DNA of 64,000 bases from Scleromatobacter sp964418745. GTDB lineage: Bacteria; Pseudomonadota; Gammaproteobacteria; Burkholderiales; Burkholderiaceae_C. A program made the translations under genes and the position numbers. Of this stretch, positions 16,430 to 24,874 are shown piece by piece (within the stretch, counting starts at the first letter, position 1; each line of letters starts with the position of its first letter). The notes beneath the pieces are model-generated. The model had not been told where the DNA came from. It saw only the letters and a list, made by a program, of their open reading frames with translations, and did no database searches. Location of the stretch: positions 124,001 to 188,000 of the forward strand of contig CAYQMX010000005.1 of NCBI GenBank assembly GCA_964418745.1. The letters are read 5' to 3'.

Positions 16430-17454
16430 CGTTCGTTCCAGTGCACGAGAGGGAGCCCGGCGACGGGCGAGCGGAAGCTGGGCAAGGTCGTTCCGCGAAG
16501 GCTGCCGAGGAGCACGGTGCGCAGGTCGGGGCCGCCGAAGGTGAGGCTCGCCATCCAGGGCGCGAGCGTTCCCGCGCATGCCCCCATGATCTCGGGCGTG
16601 AGCGTGCGCGCTTCGTAGTGCTGGTCGAGGCGGCGCGCCGCCTCCGGATTGCTGTCGTCCAGCAGCGTGAGTACCTCGCCTTCGGGCGTGATGGCGATGA
16701 GCTTGTCGGTCATCACGAGCGTGACCCACAGGTTCCCGTGCGCATCGAAGGCGAAGCCATCGGGAAAGCCTTCGAGCGTGGCCGGCCCGTAGACTTCCCG
16801 TCCCGTCAGCGAACCGTCTTGCTGGATTCGAAGCCGCGAGATGCGCCGCCCGTTGCTTTCCACGACGTAGAGCCACTCCTCGTTGGCATCGAGGCGAACT
16901 TCGTTGGTTCCTTCGAAGCCGTCGGCGACGATGCGCACGCCCTTCTCGTCGATCAACGCGATGTAGCCGTCGCGGGCGCGCGCGTTGATCGAATCTGTCC
17001 ACGGCTGCATGCGCGTGGTCACCGTGAGCCATACGCGGCCGCGGCTGTCGCGCAGCACGAAGTTGGCCTTGCCGAGCGGCCGGCCGTCGATCGTGTCGAA
17101 CAGCCGCTTCACCCGGCCATCGCGCGTCATCACCTCGACGGCGTCGCTGCCCCAGTTGGCGACGATGAAGTCGCCGTTGGCGAGAAAGGCCATGCCGTTG
17201 GGAAGCGAACCCTGGCTTTGCACGTAGCGGGTGTTGAAATCGGCAGCCGACGGCGTCCCGGCCGGCTGCTGCGGCACGACGAGTCGCTGGCCGCCATCGG
17301 CTGCGATGCGCATCACGCCGCCGCGCGCATCCGCGGCCCAAAGCGTGCCGTCCCGTTCGGCGAGGATGCATTCGGGGCGCTGCAGGTCGCGGCCGACGTG
17401 ACGGATGGCGGCGCGGTCGACCTGCCAGCCTTTGAGTGGATTGGGCTTGTTCAT
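16426..17454 (-). CDS. SMP-30/gluconolactonase-like beta-propeller lactonase
   Basis: The protein has 342 residues. The ATG at 17454 overlaps the ferredoxin stop (ATGA). Repeated propeller motifs are visible: LQRPECILAERDGTLWAADA near 30, LPNGMAFLANGDFIVANWGS near 90 and LEGFPDGFAFDAHGNLWVTL near 235. The E in RPEC, the N in LPNG and the D in FPDG correspond to the usual metal ligands of SMP-30 lactonases. These hydrolyse sugar or aliphatic lactones. In operon I it probably opens a lactone made during catabolism. No signal peptide is seen, so it should act in the cytoplasm. Confidence 0.85.
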   Translation of the reverse strand: MNKPNPLKGWQVDRAAIRHVGRDLQRPECILAERDGTLWAADARGGVMRIAADGGQRLVVPQQPAGTPSAADFNTRYVQSQGSLPNGMAFLANGDFIVANWGSDAVEVMTRDGRVKRLFDTIDGRPLGKANFVLRDSRGRVWLTVTTRMQPWTDSINARARDGYIALIDEKGVRIVADGFEGTNEVRLDANEEWLYVVESNGRRISRLRIQQDGSLTGREVYGPATLEGFPDGFAFDAHGNLWVTLVMTDKLIAITPEGEVLTLLDDSNPEAARRLDQHYEARTLTPEIMGACAGTLAPWMASLTFGGPDLRTVLLGSLRGTTLPSFRSPVAGLPLVHWNER

Positions 17455-17798
17455 TGCATCACCTGGTCGACATGGAGGGAACCGTCTTCGGTTTCGATCA
17501 GCGGCACGTGCTCGAGCGCCTGGCCGGGGCACGGCCCGATCAGGCAGACGCCCGTCTCGATGTCGAATTGCGCGCCGTGCGCGGAACACACGATGCGCGT
17601 CGCGTCAGCGTTCAGGTAGGCGTCCTTGCGCCACGGCATCGAGGTGCCTTCCCAGTGCGGGCACGCGTTGCGATAGGCGTGGAATCCGTTGCGTCGCACG
17701 ACGAACAGGGTGTCGCGGCCGTGCGAGTGCAGATCGAACCCGCGCGCGCTCCCCTCGGCCAGCTCGCTGCCATGGCACAGGCGTACGACTTGTCCCAT
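17451..17798 (-). CDS. Rieske [2Fe-2S] ferredoxin
   Basis: The protein has 115 residues, the length of a stand-alone Rieske ferredoxin. Cluster ligands are C46/H48 (CPH) and C71/H74 (CSAH), separated by a slightly long insertion. It would carry electrons to an oxygenase, most likely the VanA-like oxygenase three genes earlier in the same transcript. That oxygenase lacks an intact reductase nearby because only a VanB stub remains. The gene starts four bases after the alpha/beta hydrolase stop and ends overlapping the lactonase gene. Confidence 0.9.
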   Translation of the reverse strand: MGQVVRLCHGSELAEGSARGFDLHSHGRDTLFVVRRNGFHAYRNACPHWEGTSMPWRKDAYLNADATRIVCSAHGAQFDIETGVCLIGPCPGQALEHVPLIETEDGSLHVDQVMQ

Positions 17799-17802
17799 GC
17801 GC

Positions 17803-18960
17803 TCAGGCCGTCCTTCCGCCCAGGGTTTCGGCGACCCAGTCCGCGATGTAGTGGCCCGGGTTGATGGAGTTGTCGAAGCTCGCGTGCTGCGCGCCGCCCT
17901 CGCGGTCCGTGAAGATCTTCAGCTCGCGCTTCGGGCTGTTCACGAGTTGCTCGTAGGTGCGGTGTGCCCACTTGAGCGGGATCTGCGAGTCCTTCTCGCC
18001 ATGGGTCACGAGGAAAGGCACCTTGATGCGTTCGACGACGCCATCCAGGTGCACGTTCTCGGCGATCTTCATGAACTCCTCGACGTCCTTCGCCCCCCAC
18101 ACCCAGCACACGTGCGCCCAGTAGTGCGGCACCGGGAAGTTGCCTTCCTTTTCCAGGCGCTTCTTCTGCACGTCGCGCCAGTCGTGGTTGGCGCCAAAGG
18201 CGACGCCGCATGCAAAGCGCGGCTCGAATGCGACGGCGCGCGGACAGTAGTACCCGCCCAGCGACACGCCTTCGCAGCCGATGCGCTTCGGGTCCACGTC
18301 GTCGCGCGTCTCCAGCCAGTCGACGACCTTGCTCGCCCAGTGTTCGGCGTCGAAGCGCGCCGGCAGGCCGTGCAGGCGCAAGGCCTCGCCCGTTCCGGGC
18401 TGGTCGACGATGAGCGACGACACGCCGCGCCTGGCCAGCCACCCCGGAAGGCCGACCAGGTACTTCATCTCCTTCGTGGAATCGAGGCCATTGAGCTGCA
18501 CGAGCACCGGGGCGCGGCCTTGGACGCCTTCGGCGCGCACGTACAAGGCGCTCAGGTGACCGCCCTCGTAGGGGATCTCCACGCGCACGCAGTTCTCCTT
18601 GGCCAAGGCGACGCCACGGGTGAAAAGATCGAGTTCACGGCCGTACAGCTCCATCCGGCCCGGCGCGCCATGTGCCTGCAGCCGTTCGCACGTGAGCAGG
18701 TAGGAAGCCGCGCGCTTGTATTTCTCGCCGGCAGACAACAGGCGCCCGCGCGCCTCGTCTTCTTCCGCGAGCGAACAGAGCTTGTCGGCCATCCTGGCCC
18801 AGGTCTCCCGGAAGGCCTTCGTTCCGGAGGCATCCGGCGCCTTGGCCGCCTCCTGGAGCGGGGCGCACATCTCTTCGATCTCGCCGATGCGCGCGCCCAT
18901 CTCGATCGCGAGGTCGACGGACAGGTTCCAGACGTAGTTGGTGGGGAAGTAGCGGAACAA
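17803..18960 (-). CDS. Alpha/beta hydrolase, DHPON-hydrolase/FrsA-like (C-C hydrolase candidate)
   Basis: The protein has 385 residues with a TTG start at 18960 and GGAG seven bases upstream. An N-terminal helical cap (1-120) precedes the hydrolase core. The triad is S233 (GVSLGG), D325 (GEKDSQIP) and H360 (GGAQHASF), in canonical spacing. Length, cap and motifs match the group containing 2,6-dihydroxypseudooxynicotine hydrolase, which cuts a carbon-carbon bond next to a ketone on a polyhydroxylated ring. That chemistry suits an aryl-ketone or flavonoid-like intermediate. It stands 45 bases after the oxygenase gene. Confidence 0.85.
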   Translation of the reverse strand: MFRYFPTNYVWNLSVDLAIEMGARIGEIEEMCAPLQEAAKAPDASGTKAFRETWARMADKLCSLAEEDEARGRLLSAGEKYKRAASYLLTCERLQAHGAPGRMELYGRELDLFTRGVALAKENCVRVEIPYEGGHLSALYVRAEGVQGRAPVLVQLNGLDSTKEMKYLVGLPGWLARRGVSSLIVDQPGTGEALRLHGLPARFDAEHWASKVVDWLETRDDVDPKRIGCEGVSLGGYYCPRAVAFEPRFACGVAFGANHDWRDVQKKRLEKEGNFPVPHYWAHVCWVWGAKDVEEFMKIAENVHLDGVVERIKVPFLVTHGEKDSQIPLKWAHRTYEQLVNSPKRELKIFTDREGGAQHASFDNSINPGHYIADWVAETLGGRTA

Positions 18961-19005
18961 GGGGTTCTCCGGAATGAAGTGGGGGGTATCAGCGGCAGGA
19001 GCGCA

Positions 19006-20031
19006 TCACGCCTTGCTCCGTTCCGCTTCGATGAGCGCCGCGAGCTTGCGCCGCGCACGCACGGCGCCTGCATCGGGCGTCAGCAGCACCGGCTTGAGCG
19101 ACCAGAAATCGGCGTCGCCCATGCGGCTCTGCTGCGCTTCGAGCATCGGCTTGTCCTCGCCGCGAAACACGTTCTCCACCATCGGCCGGATGAACGCGTT
19201 GGCCTCTGCGGAAACGGCGAAGTCGCGGGTAGACCAATACCAGTAGTGCGTGTGACCGGGGCGTTCGGGCGTGCCCAGATGAAGATTCAGGGTGGAGATG
19301 CCCTGGTTGCGGGCTTCGCCTTGCAAGGTGGCCCCCACCGACAGCAGCATGTTCGACGGTGCGGTCCACGTGACCTCGGTCCACTGATCGGTAGGCCGGC
19401 CCTGCTCGCGCAGTTCCCTGTCGAACGCGGGCGGGGCAAGGTCGCCGCTGGAAATCCAGGAGACCTTGAGACTGCGCTCGGCGAGGTCCTCGACCGTCGC
19501 TTTGGTGCGCGAGATTGCGCCGCTGCCCAGCGTGCTCGGGTGCAGATAGTCGACGTGCGACAGGTCGAGGATGTTGTCGACCAGGAGCATCGTGTCGCAC
19601 GCGGTGGGCAGGTAGCCGCGGAAGCAGGCGTCTTCCGGCGCGGCCGCCACGGCGCCGAAGTCCGGGATCATCGTTTCGTCCGCGCTCGCCGCGTCGCTCA
19701 TCCAGATCCAGAGCAGGCGATGGCGCTCGCGCAACGCATACGGCTTCACGCATGCAGCCTTCGGAGCGGGACCGTGAGGGTTGCGAACGCAAGCGCCGCC
19801 CGCGTCGAAAGTCAGGCCGTGGTATCCGCACTGGATCGCGTCGCCCACGAGCTTGCCCGCCGACAGCGGCGCGAAGCGGTGCGGGCAACGATCCTGCAGG
19901 GCCCTCGGCGTGCCGTCCGACGCGCGGAACAGAACGACGTTCTCGCCGAGGTAGGTACGGGCGAGCAATTCTCCCGGCCGGAGCTCGTCGTCGAAGCCGG
20001 CGACGTACCAGGCGTTGCGAAGATATGTCAT
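19006..20031 (-). CDS. Rieske oxygenase, VanA-like (LigXa/vanillate demethylase type)
   Basis: The protein has 341 residues from the ATG at 20031, which overlaps the RND gene stop (ATGA). The Rieske site is C49/H51 and C68/H71 (CPH, then CGYH). The mononuclear-iron motif is NILDLSHVDYLH near residue 165. Domain order and length match single-component-oxygenase partners such as VanA, which act by O-demethylation or ring hydroxylation. It is clearly diverged from the VanA encoded at 43220-44275, so a different substrate is likely. It needs a reductase; only a VanB stub and a Rieske ferredoxin are in this operon. Confidence 0.9.
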   Translation of the reverse strand: MTYLRNAWYVAGFDDELRPGELLARTYLGENVVLFRASDGTPRALQDRCPHRFAPLSAGKLVGDAIQCGYHGLTFDAGGACVRNPHGPAPKAACVKPYALRERHRLLWIWMSDAASADETMIPDFGAVAAAPEDACFRGYLPTACDTMLLVDNILDLSHVDYLHPSTLGSGAISRTKATVEDLAERSLKVSWISSGDLAPPAFDRELREQGRPTDQWTEVTWTAPSNMLLSVGATLQGEARNQGISTLNLHLGTPERPGHTHYWYWSTRDFAVSAEANAFIRPMVENVFRGEDKPMLEAQQSRMGDADFWSLKPVLLTPDAGAVRARRKLAALIEAERSKA

Positions 20032-22427
20032 CGTGAGGCCTCGTTTACGTGTGCCGACCGTGCGCCCACCGGCTGTGCGTCGGCACTCGTGCGCCGCTCG
20101 GGAGCGAGCAGGAAGTGGGCGAGCGCGGGAATCAGCACCAGCGCGCCCAGCATGTTCCAGAGAAACATGAAGGCCAGCAGCAGGCCCATGTCGGCCTGGA
20201 ACTTGATCGGGCTCGCGACCCAGGTGACCACGCCGATCGCGAGCGTCACGCCGGTGAGCATCACGACCTTGCCAGTGAAGAGCAACGCGCGGTAGTAGGC
20301 CGCGGACAGGCTCGCGCCGGCGCGCAGTTGCGCCAGCGTGACCGACAGGATGTACAGCGCGTAGTCCACGCCGATGCCCACACCCAGCGCGATCACCGGG
20401 AGCGTCGCCACCTTCACACCCATGCCCAGGGCCACCATCAGCGCTTCGGCGAGCATGGACGTCAGCACCAGGGGAACCACGGCGACCAGCACCGCGCGCC
20501 AGGAGCGGAAGGTCACGAAGCACAGCAGCACCACCGCGGCGTAGACCAGCAGCAGCATCTGGTGCCATGCCTTCTTGACCACGATGTTGGTCGCGGCCTC
20601 GATGCCGGCGGATCCCGCAGCGAGCAGGAACTTCACGTCCGCGGTGTCATTGGCAGCGGCGAACGATTCGACGTGCTCGAGCACGCGATTGAGCGTCTCC
20701 GCCTTGTGATCCCGCAGGAACACGTAGACCGTCAGCAGGCCGCAACTCTCGTTGTACAAGCCCCGCGGCGCTCCGGACGTGACGGTGTTGAGCATGTCCT
20801 GGTTCGGCAGGAACTCGTACCACTTCGGATTGCCTTCGTTCAGGCCGGTGAGCACCCGGCGGTTGAGGAGTGCGAGCGTGTTGGTCGTCTCCACGCCGTC
20901 GAGCTGCCTCAATTCCCATTCGAGCGCGTCGACCTTGTTCAGCGTGTCGTACTTCGAGCACTGGCCTTCGGGCGTCTTCACGAGCACGGCCAGCACATCG
21001 CTCGAAGCGCCATAGGCGGCGTTCATGAACGCGACGTCGCGGTTGTAGCGGCTGGCCGGCCGCAGCTCCGGCGCCCCGGGATCAAGATCGCCGATCGACA
21101 GTCGCGTGCTGGCCGCGAAGCCCAGCGATCCGAGCACCAGCGCACCCGTCACGGCAATCGCGGCGTAGCGCCGCTGCGTGAAGCGGTCCAGCCAGGCCCA
21201 CAGCGGATGCTTGGCTGCACCGCCGGCATCGCCTTCTTCCGCGCGCAGGCTGCGGCGCGCCGCCTTCGGGCTGACGCCGGTGTACGACAGCAGGATGGGC
21301 AGCAGGATGAGGTTGGTGAAGATCAGCGCGGCGACACCCAGCGACGCGGCGATCGCCAGTTCGCGGATCACCTGGATGTCGATCACCAGCAGCACCGCGA
21401 AGCCCACTGCGTCGGCGAGCAGTGCCGTCAGCCCGGCCAGGAAGAGTCGGCGGAACGTGAAGCGCGCCGCGACGAGCTTGTCGATGCCGCGACCCACGTC
21501 CTGCATGATGCCGTTCATCTTCTGCGCGCCGTGGCTCATGCCGATCGCGAAGACGAGGAAGGGCACGAGGATCGAATACGGATCGAGCGAGTAGCCCAGC
21601 GTGGGCAGCAGGCCGAGCTGCCAGACGACCGCCACGAGCGATGCCGCGACGACGAGCAGCGTGGAGCGGATGCAGCGCGTGTACCAGAACACCATCACCG
21701 CGGCGATCACGACGGCGAGTCCGAAGAACGCGAGCACCGCGCGAACGCCGTCGATCAGGTCGCCGATGATCTTGGCGAAGCCGGTGATGTGGATCCGTAC
21801 GCCCTGCGATTCGTACTTCGCGCGCAGGCTCTCCATGCGCTCGGCGAACTGGACGTAGTCGAGCGGCCGGCCTTCCGCATCATTGCCAAGAAGTGGCACG
21901 TAGATCACGCTGGACTTCCCGTCGAACGCGACGAGCTGCCCGAGTTCGCCGGAGCGTTCGATGTTCGCGCGCAACTGTCCGAGCGAGCGCGCCGAGCCGT
22001 CGTAGCCGTCCGGGATCACGGGGCCGCCTTCGAGCCCTTCCTCGGTCACGCCGACCCAGCGCGTCGTCGGCGTCCACAGCGACTTCATCTGGTTGCGCGC
22101 CACCCCGGGCACGACGAACACTTCGTCGCTGAGCCTGCGCAGCGTGTCGAGGTAGCGTGCGTCGTAGATCGTTCCGGAGGGGTTCTCGACCGCGATTCGT
22201 ACCGCGTTGCCCAGGCCGTTGAGCTCGCCCTGGTACTTCAGGAAGTTGCCGACGTAAGGCTGGTGGGTAGGGATCGTCTTTTCGAAGCTCGCGTTCAGGT
22301 GAAGCTTCGTCGCCTGCCAGCCCAGTACCGCAGTCAACACCAGGCACAGCACCATGACGAGGACGCGGTGGTTGAACAGGGCACGCTCGACGACGGAGCC
22401 GGAGCGTGGATTGAATTCGGTGGTCAT
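20028..22427 (-). CDS. MMPL/RND-family transporter (module copy 1)
   Basis: The protein has 799 residues with the pseudo-duplicated RND plan: a membrane helix near 22-42, a large periplasmic domain (45-225), a helix bundle (230-375), a helix near 415, a second periplasmic domain (435-610) and a final bundle (615-775). The motifs HLNASFEKTIPTHQPY, IGDLDPGAPELRP and VIALGVGIGVDYALYI fit the HpnN/MMPL type, which moves lipids or other hydrophobic molecules. It follows the YCF48-like gene with an ATGA overlap and forms the inner-membrane part of the DUF1302/DUF1329/YCF48/MMPL module. It is clearly homologous along its length to the copy at 47066-49504. Confidence 0.9.
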   Translation of the reverse strand: MTTEFNPRSGSVVERALFNHRVLVMVLCLVLTAVLGWQATKLHLNASFEKTIPTHQPYVGNFLKYQGELNGLGNAVRIAVENPSGTIYDARYLDTLRRLSDEVFVVPGVARNQMKSLWTPTTRWVGVTEEGLEGGPVIPDGYDGSARSLGQLRANIERSGELGQLVAFDGKSSVIYVPLLGNDAEGRPLDYVQFAERMESLRAKYESQGVRIHITGFAKIIGDLIDGVRAVLAFFGLAVVIAAVMVFWYTRCIRSTLLVVAASLVAVVWQLGLLPTLGYSLDPYSILVPFLVFAIGMSHGAQKMNGIMQDVGRGIDKLVAARFTFRRLFLAGLTALLADAVGFAVLLVIDIQVIRELAIAASLGVAALIFTNLILLPILLSYTGVSPKAARRSLRAEEGDAGGAAKHPLWAWLDRFTQRRYAAIAVTGALVLGSLGFAASTRLSIGDLDPGAPELRPASRYNRDVAFMNAAYGASSDVLAVLVKTPEGQCSKYDTLNKVDALEWELRQLDGVETTNTLALLNRRVLTGLNEGNPKWYEFLPNQDMLNTVTSGAPRGLYNESCGLLTVYVFLRDHKAETLNRVLEHVESFAAANDTADVKFLLAAGSAGIEAATNIVVKKAWHQMLLLVYAAVVLLCFVTFRSWRAVLVAVVPLVLTSMLAEALMVALGMGVKVATLPVIALGVGIGVDYALYILSVTLAQLRAGASLSAAYYRALLFTGKVVMLTGVTLAIGVVTWVASPIKFQADMGLLLAFMFLWNMLGALVLIPALAHFLLAPERRTSADAQPVGARSAHVNEASR

Positions 22428-23500
22428 TGCGATGCGCCTTTGCGGGCGTCATCCGCGCCTCTGGATTCGACGAGCTGCAGGCCCTGGACCGTGAACGCGA
22501 GCACGCGCGAACGGTCCAGCGCCAGCACGAAATTGACGGGCGGCAGCGGGATTGCGTTCAACGGCAGCAGCGCTCCGCCCTGCGCGCCCAGGATCATCCC
22601 GGCCTGGTTGGCGAAAAGCATTTCGCCGTCCGCGCGCAGCGCCGATGCCGTGATCGACACGGGCATGGGCGACGCCACCTGGCCCCAGCTGGCGCCGTCA
22701 TCGGCGGAGCGCCACACGTTGCCACGCAGGCCCGCGACGACGATCGTCCCGTCGTCGGGCAGTTCCGCCGTGAAGAAGCTTCCGGCGTACGGCACCGCAA
22801 GCCGCTTGAAGCTGGCGCCGCCGTCGAGCGACTGCAGCACGAGGCCCTGCTCGCCCGCGATGGCGATGCGCCCTCCTCGTTGCCGGACCGCGTACAGATG
22901 CAGTTCCTTCGGATTGTCGAGCCGCGCGCACCAGGAGCTCCAGCTGGCGCCACCGTCCTCGGTGAAGAGGGCGATGCCATAGGCACCGACCACGAGGACG
23001 CGCTTCGCATCGAACACGAGCATGTCCAGCAGCGGCTTGTCGGGCCCGTCGTTCACCAGGCGATCGGCGGACTTCAAGGCCGCGGCGTTGCCGCTCGCCT
23101 TCGCGGCCGCCAGCATCACCCGGCCGATGAGGCGGCCGTCGAGCAGGCGCTTCCAGCGCCGCCCGCCGTCGGCCGTGCCGAGAACGACGCCACCGTGGCC
23201 GATTGCGTAGCCAACGTCCTTGTCCGCGAACTTCACGGCGGTGAGCGTGACGCTGACCGGCGCGCCCGCCTGCTTCCAGTGCCGCGCCTCGTCGTCGGAC
23301 ACGATGACGATGCCACGCTCGCCCACGGCCACGATGCGCGAGCCGGCGCGGGCCGCACCCAGCAGCACCGCCCGATCGGGGTTGCGCACCGACAGTGCGG
23401 GGCGGTCGAGCGCGTCGGCAACGGGGCCTGCTTGCGCCGGCCAGGGCACGAGCGCGATGGCGGCGAGCAAGAAGGCTGACCGGCGAAGCACGGCTTTCAC
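22424..23500 (-). CDS. YCF48-like (photosystem II stability factor-type) beta-propeller (module copy 1)
   Basis: Starting at the GTG at 23500 the protein has 358 residues and a clean signal peptide ending in WPAQA; a GTG at 23512 is an alternative. After the signal, BNR/YCF48 blades repeat SDDEARHWKQ, TADGGRRWKR, TEDGGASWSS, SLDGGASFKR and SADDGASWGQ. The product is a periplasmic seven-bladed-type propeller. YCF48-like proteins assist assembly of membrane complexes in cyanobacteria; here the gene lies between DUF1329 and an RND pump, so a structural or adaptor role in that transporter is likely. The start lies one base past the DUF1329 stop. Confidence 0.88.
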   Translation of the reverse strand: MKAVLRRSAFLLAAIALVPWPAQAGPVADALDRPALSVRNPDRAVLLGAARAGSRIVAVGERGIVIVSDDEARHWKQAGAPVSVTLTAVKFADKDVGYAIGHGGVVLGTADGGRRWKRLLDGRLIGRVMLAAAKASGNAAALKSADRLVNDGPDKPLLDMLVFDAKRVLVVGAYGIALFTEDGGASWSSWCARLDNPKELHLYAVRQRGGRIAIAGEQGLVLQSLDGGASFKRLAVPYAGSFFTAELPDDGTIVVAGLRGNVWRSADDGASWGQVASPMPVSITASALRADGEMLFANQAGMILGAQGGALLPLNAIPLPPVNFVLALDRSRVLAFTVQGLQLVESRGADDARKGASQ

Positions 23501-23501
23501 T

Positions 23502-24854
23502 TCAGCGCACACTCTCTGCGGCGAGGGCGTCGCCGGTGAACGCGCTGTCGGGATAGCGCGGCTTCAGCGGATATTGCGACGACTTGCTGTTGTACAGGTT
23601 CGACACATAGGCCGCGCCAGAGAGCAGGTCGTTGAAGCCGAACGAGAAGCTCACCGCGCCTGGCAGATCCGGGGCCACGAAGCTCGCCATCCACAGCGTC
23701 TTCCAGAGCTGGCCGTTCGCGTCCCAACGGTCGCCCAGCACGCACATCCACGTGTCTTCGTCGCAGTAGTAGCGGCTCTTGGGCGTCTGGTGCCGCTGCC
23801 CGGCACGCAACGTGGCATCGACCACCCACACGCGGTGCAGTTCCCAGCGCATGTGATCCGGATTCACGCCGTGCTTTCCCAACACCTCGCTGTCCGACTT
23901 CGGCTGCATCAGCCTGTTGTCGTTGTAGGGGATGAACATCTCCTTCTTGCCCTCGATCTTCCAGTCGAAGTGATCGAGGCGACCCGTCCACACTTCGATC
24001 TCGTCGAAGCCGAGCACGCCCGCCGCCGCCGGTGTGGGCGTGTCGCAGCACGGGTTCGGCAGCTTGCGCACGCGCCGCTGGCCGGTGAGGTAGACCCAGG
24101 CCTCGTCTTTGGAGCCGTCGAGCTTGGTGCCGCCGGCGATCGCCTCGCCCGCGCGAATCGCCGGCCCGACGTTGAGCAGGCGGACTTGCCAGTACGGCCC
24201 GCCCGACTTCTCGAATGCCTCCACGGAGCCGTCCGGGAAGTAGTACGGCATCTGCTGGTCGCCGATACCGTCCGAGGTCATCACGGCGCGACCGTCGGCG
24301 GTGATCTGGTACTGCGCTGAAATGAATTGCCACGACGTGCCGCGCCAGTGCAGCATGTGGTTCCACATCACCTCGGCGCCGCTCTTCGGGATCGGAAACG
24401 GGATGCCGCCGTAGCCGCCGTGCTCGATGTCGGCGTCGAGCTTCGCACGGGTCGCGTTCTTGAACGTGTTGTCGTACACCCATTGCGGCGCCGCGGCCGT
24501 GCGGTGCGTCTTGTACACGTCGATGTGGTAGTCGGCGTACTTCTTGAGCAAGGCACGTTGCCCGTCGGTCAGCTTGTCGGCATATTGAGCCATGTTCGCA
24601 GCCGTGATCGAAATCAGCGGCTTCTCGTCCTTGAACGGATCGCCGCGTCGCCCGCCCGGCTTGTCGCCGGCGATCGGCGTCGTGTAGCCGCCGGTCCATG
24701 CCGGGATGCTGTCGTCCTTGTTGCCGGCCCGTTCAGCGCCCAGCGGCGTCAGCTCCGACTTGAGCTTGGCGGCGTCTTCCGCACCGACCGCCGCAAACGC
24801 GGGGATGCCCACAAACGCGGCCAGCGCGGCCGCCACCAGGATGTTTGGCTTCAT
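23502..24854 (-). CDS. DUF1329 periplasmic protein, LolA-like fold (module copy 1)
   Basis: The protein has 450 residues, with GGAGAC before the ATG at 24854 and a signal peptide ending in PAFA. The family marks are complete: LTPLGAERAGNKDDSIPAW, THRTAAAPQWVYDNT, MFIPYNDNRL, MRWELHRVWVVDATL and RYYCDEDTWMCVLGDRWDA. DUF1329 proteins have a LolA-like half-barrel predicted to bind lipid-like ligands in the periplasm, and are regularly encoded next to DUF1302. It would pass a hydrophobic ligand between the outer-membrane barrel and the RND protein. Translated 20 bases after DUF1302. Confidence 0.92.
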   Translation of the reverse strand: MKPNILVAAALAAFVGIPAFAAVGAEDAAKLKSELTPLGAERAGNKDDSIPAWTGGYTTPIAGDKPGGRRGDPFKDEKPLISITAANMAQYADKLTDGQRALLKKYADYHIDVYKTHRTAAAPQWVYDNTFKNATRAKLDADIEHGGYGGIPFPIPKSGAEVMWNHMLHWRGTSWQFISAQYQITADGRAVMTSDGIGDQQMPYYFPDGSVEAFEKSGGPYWQVRLLNVGPAIRAGEAIAGGTKLDGSKDEAWVYLTGQRRVRKLPNPCCDTPTPAAAGVLGFDEIEVWTGRLDHFDWKIEGKKEMFIPYNDNRLMQPKSDSEVLGKHGVNPDHMRWELHRVWVVDATLRAGQRHQTPKSRYYCDEDTWMCVLGDRWDANGQLWKTLWMASFVAPDLPGAVSFSFGFNDLLSGAAYVSNLYNSKSSQYPLKPRYPDSAFTGDALAAESVR

Positions 24855-24874
24855 GCTTGTCTCCATTTTCTGAA

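Noticed and set aside
16430..17371. Upstream extension of the FAH frame
   Set aside because: It is antiparallel to no real domain and lies over the SMP-30 lactonase, which reads in another frame with clear propeller motifs.
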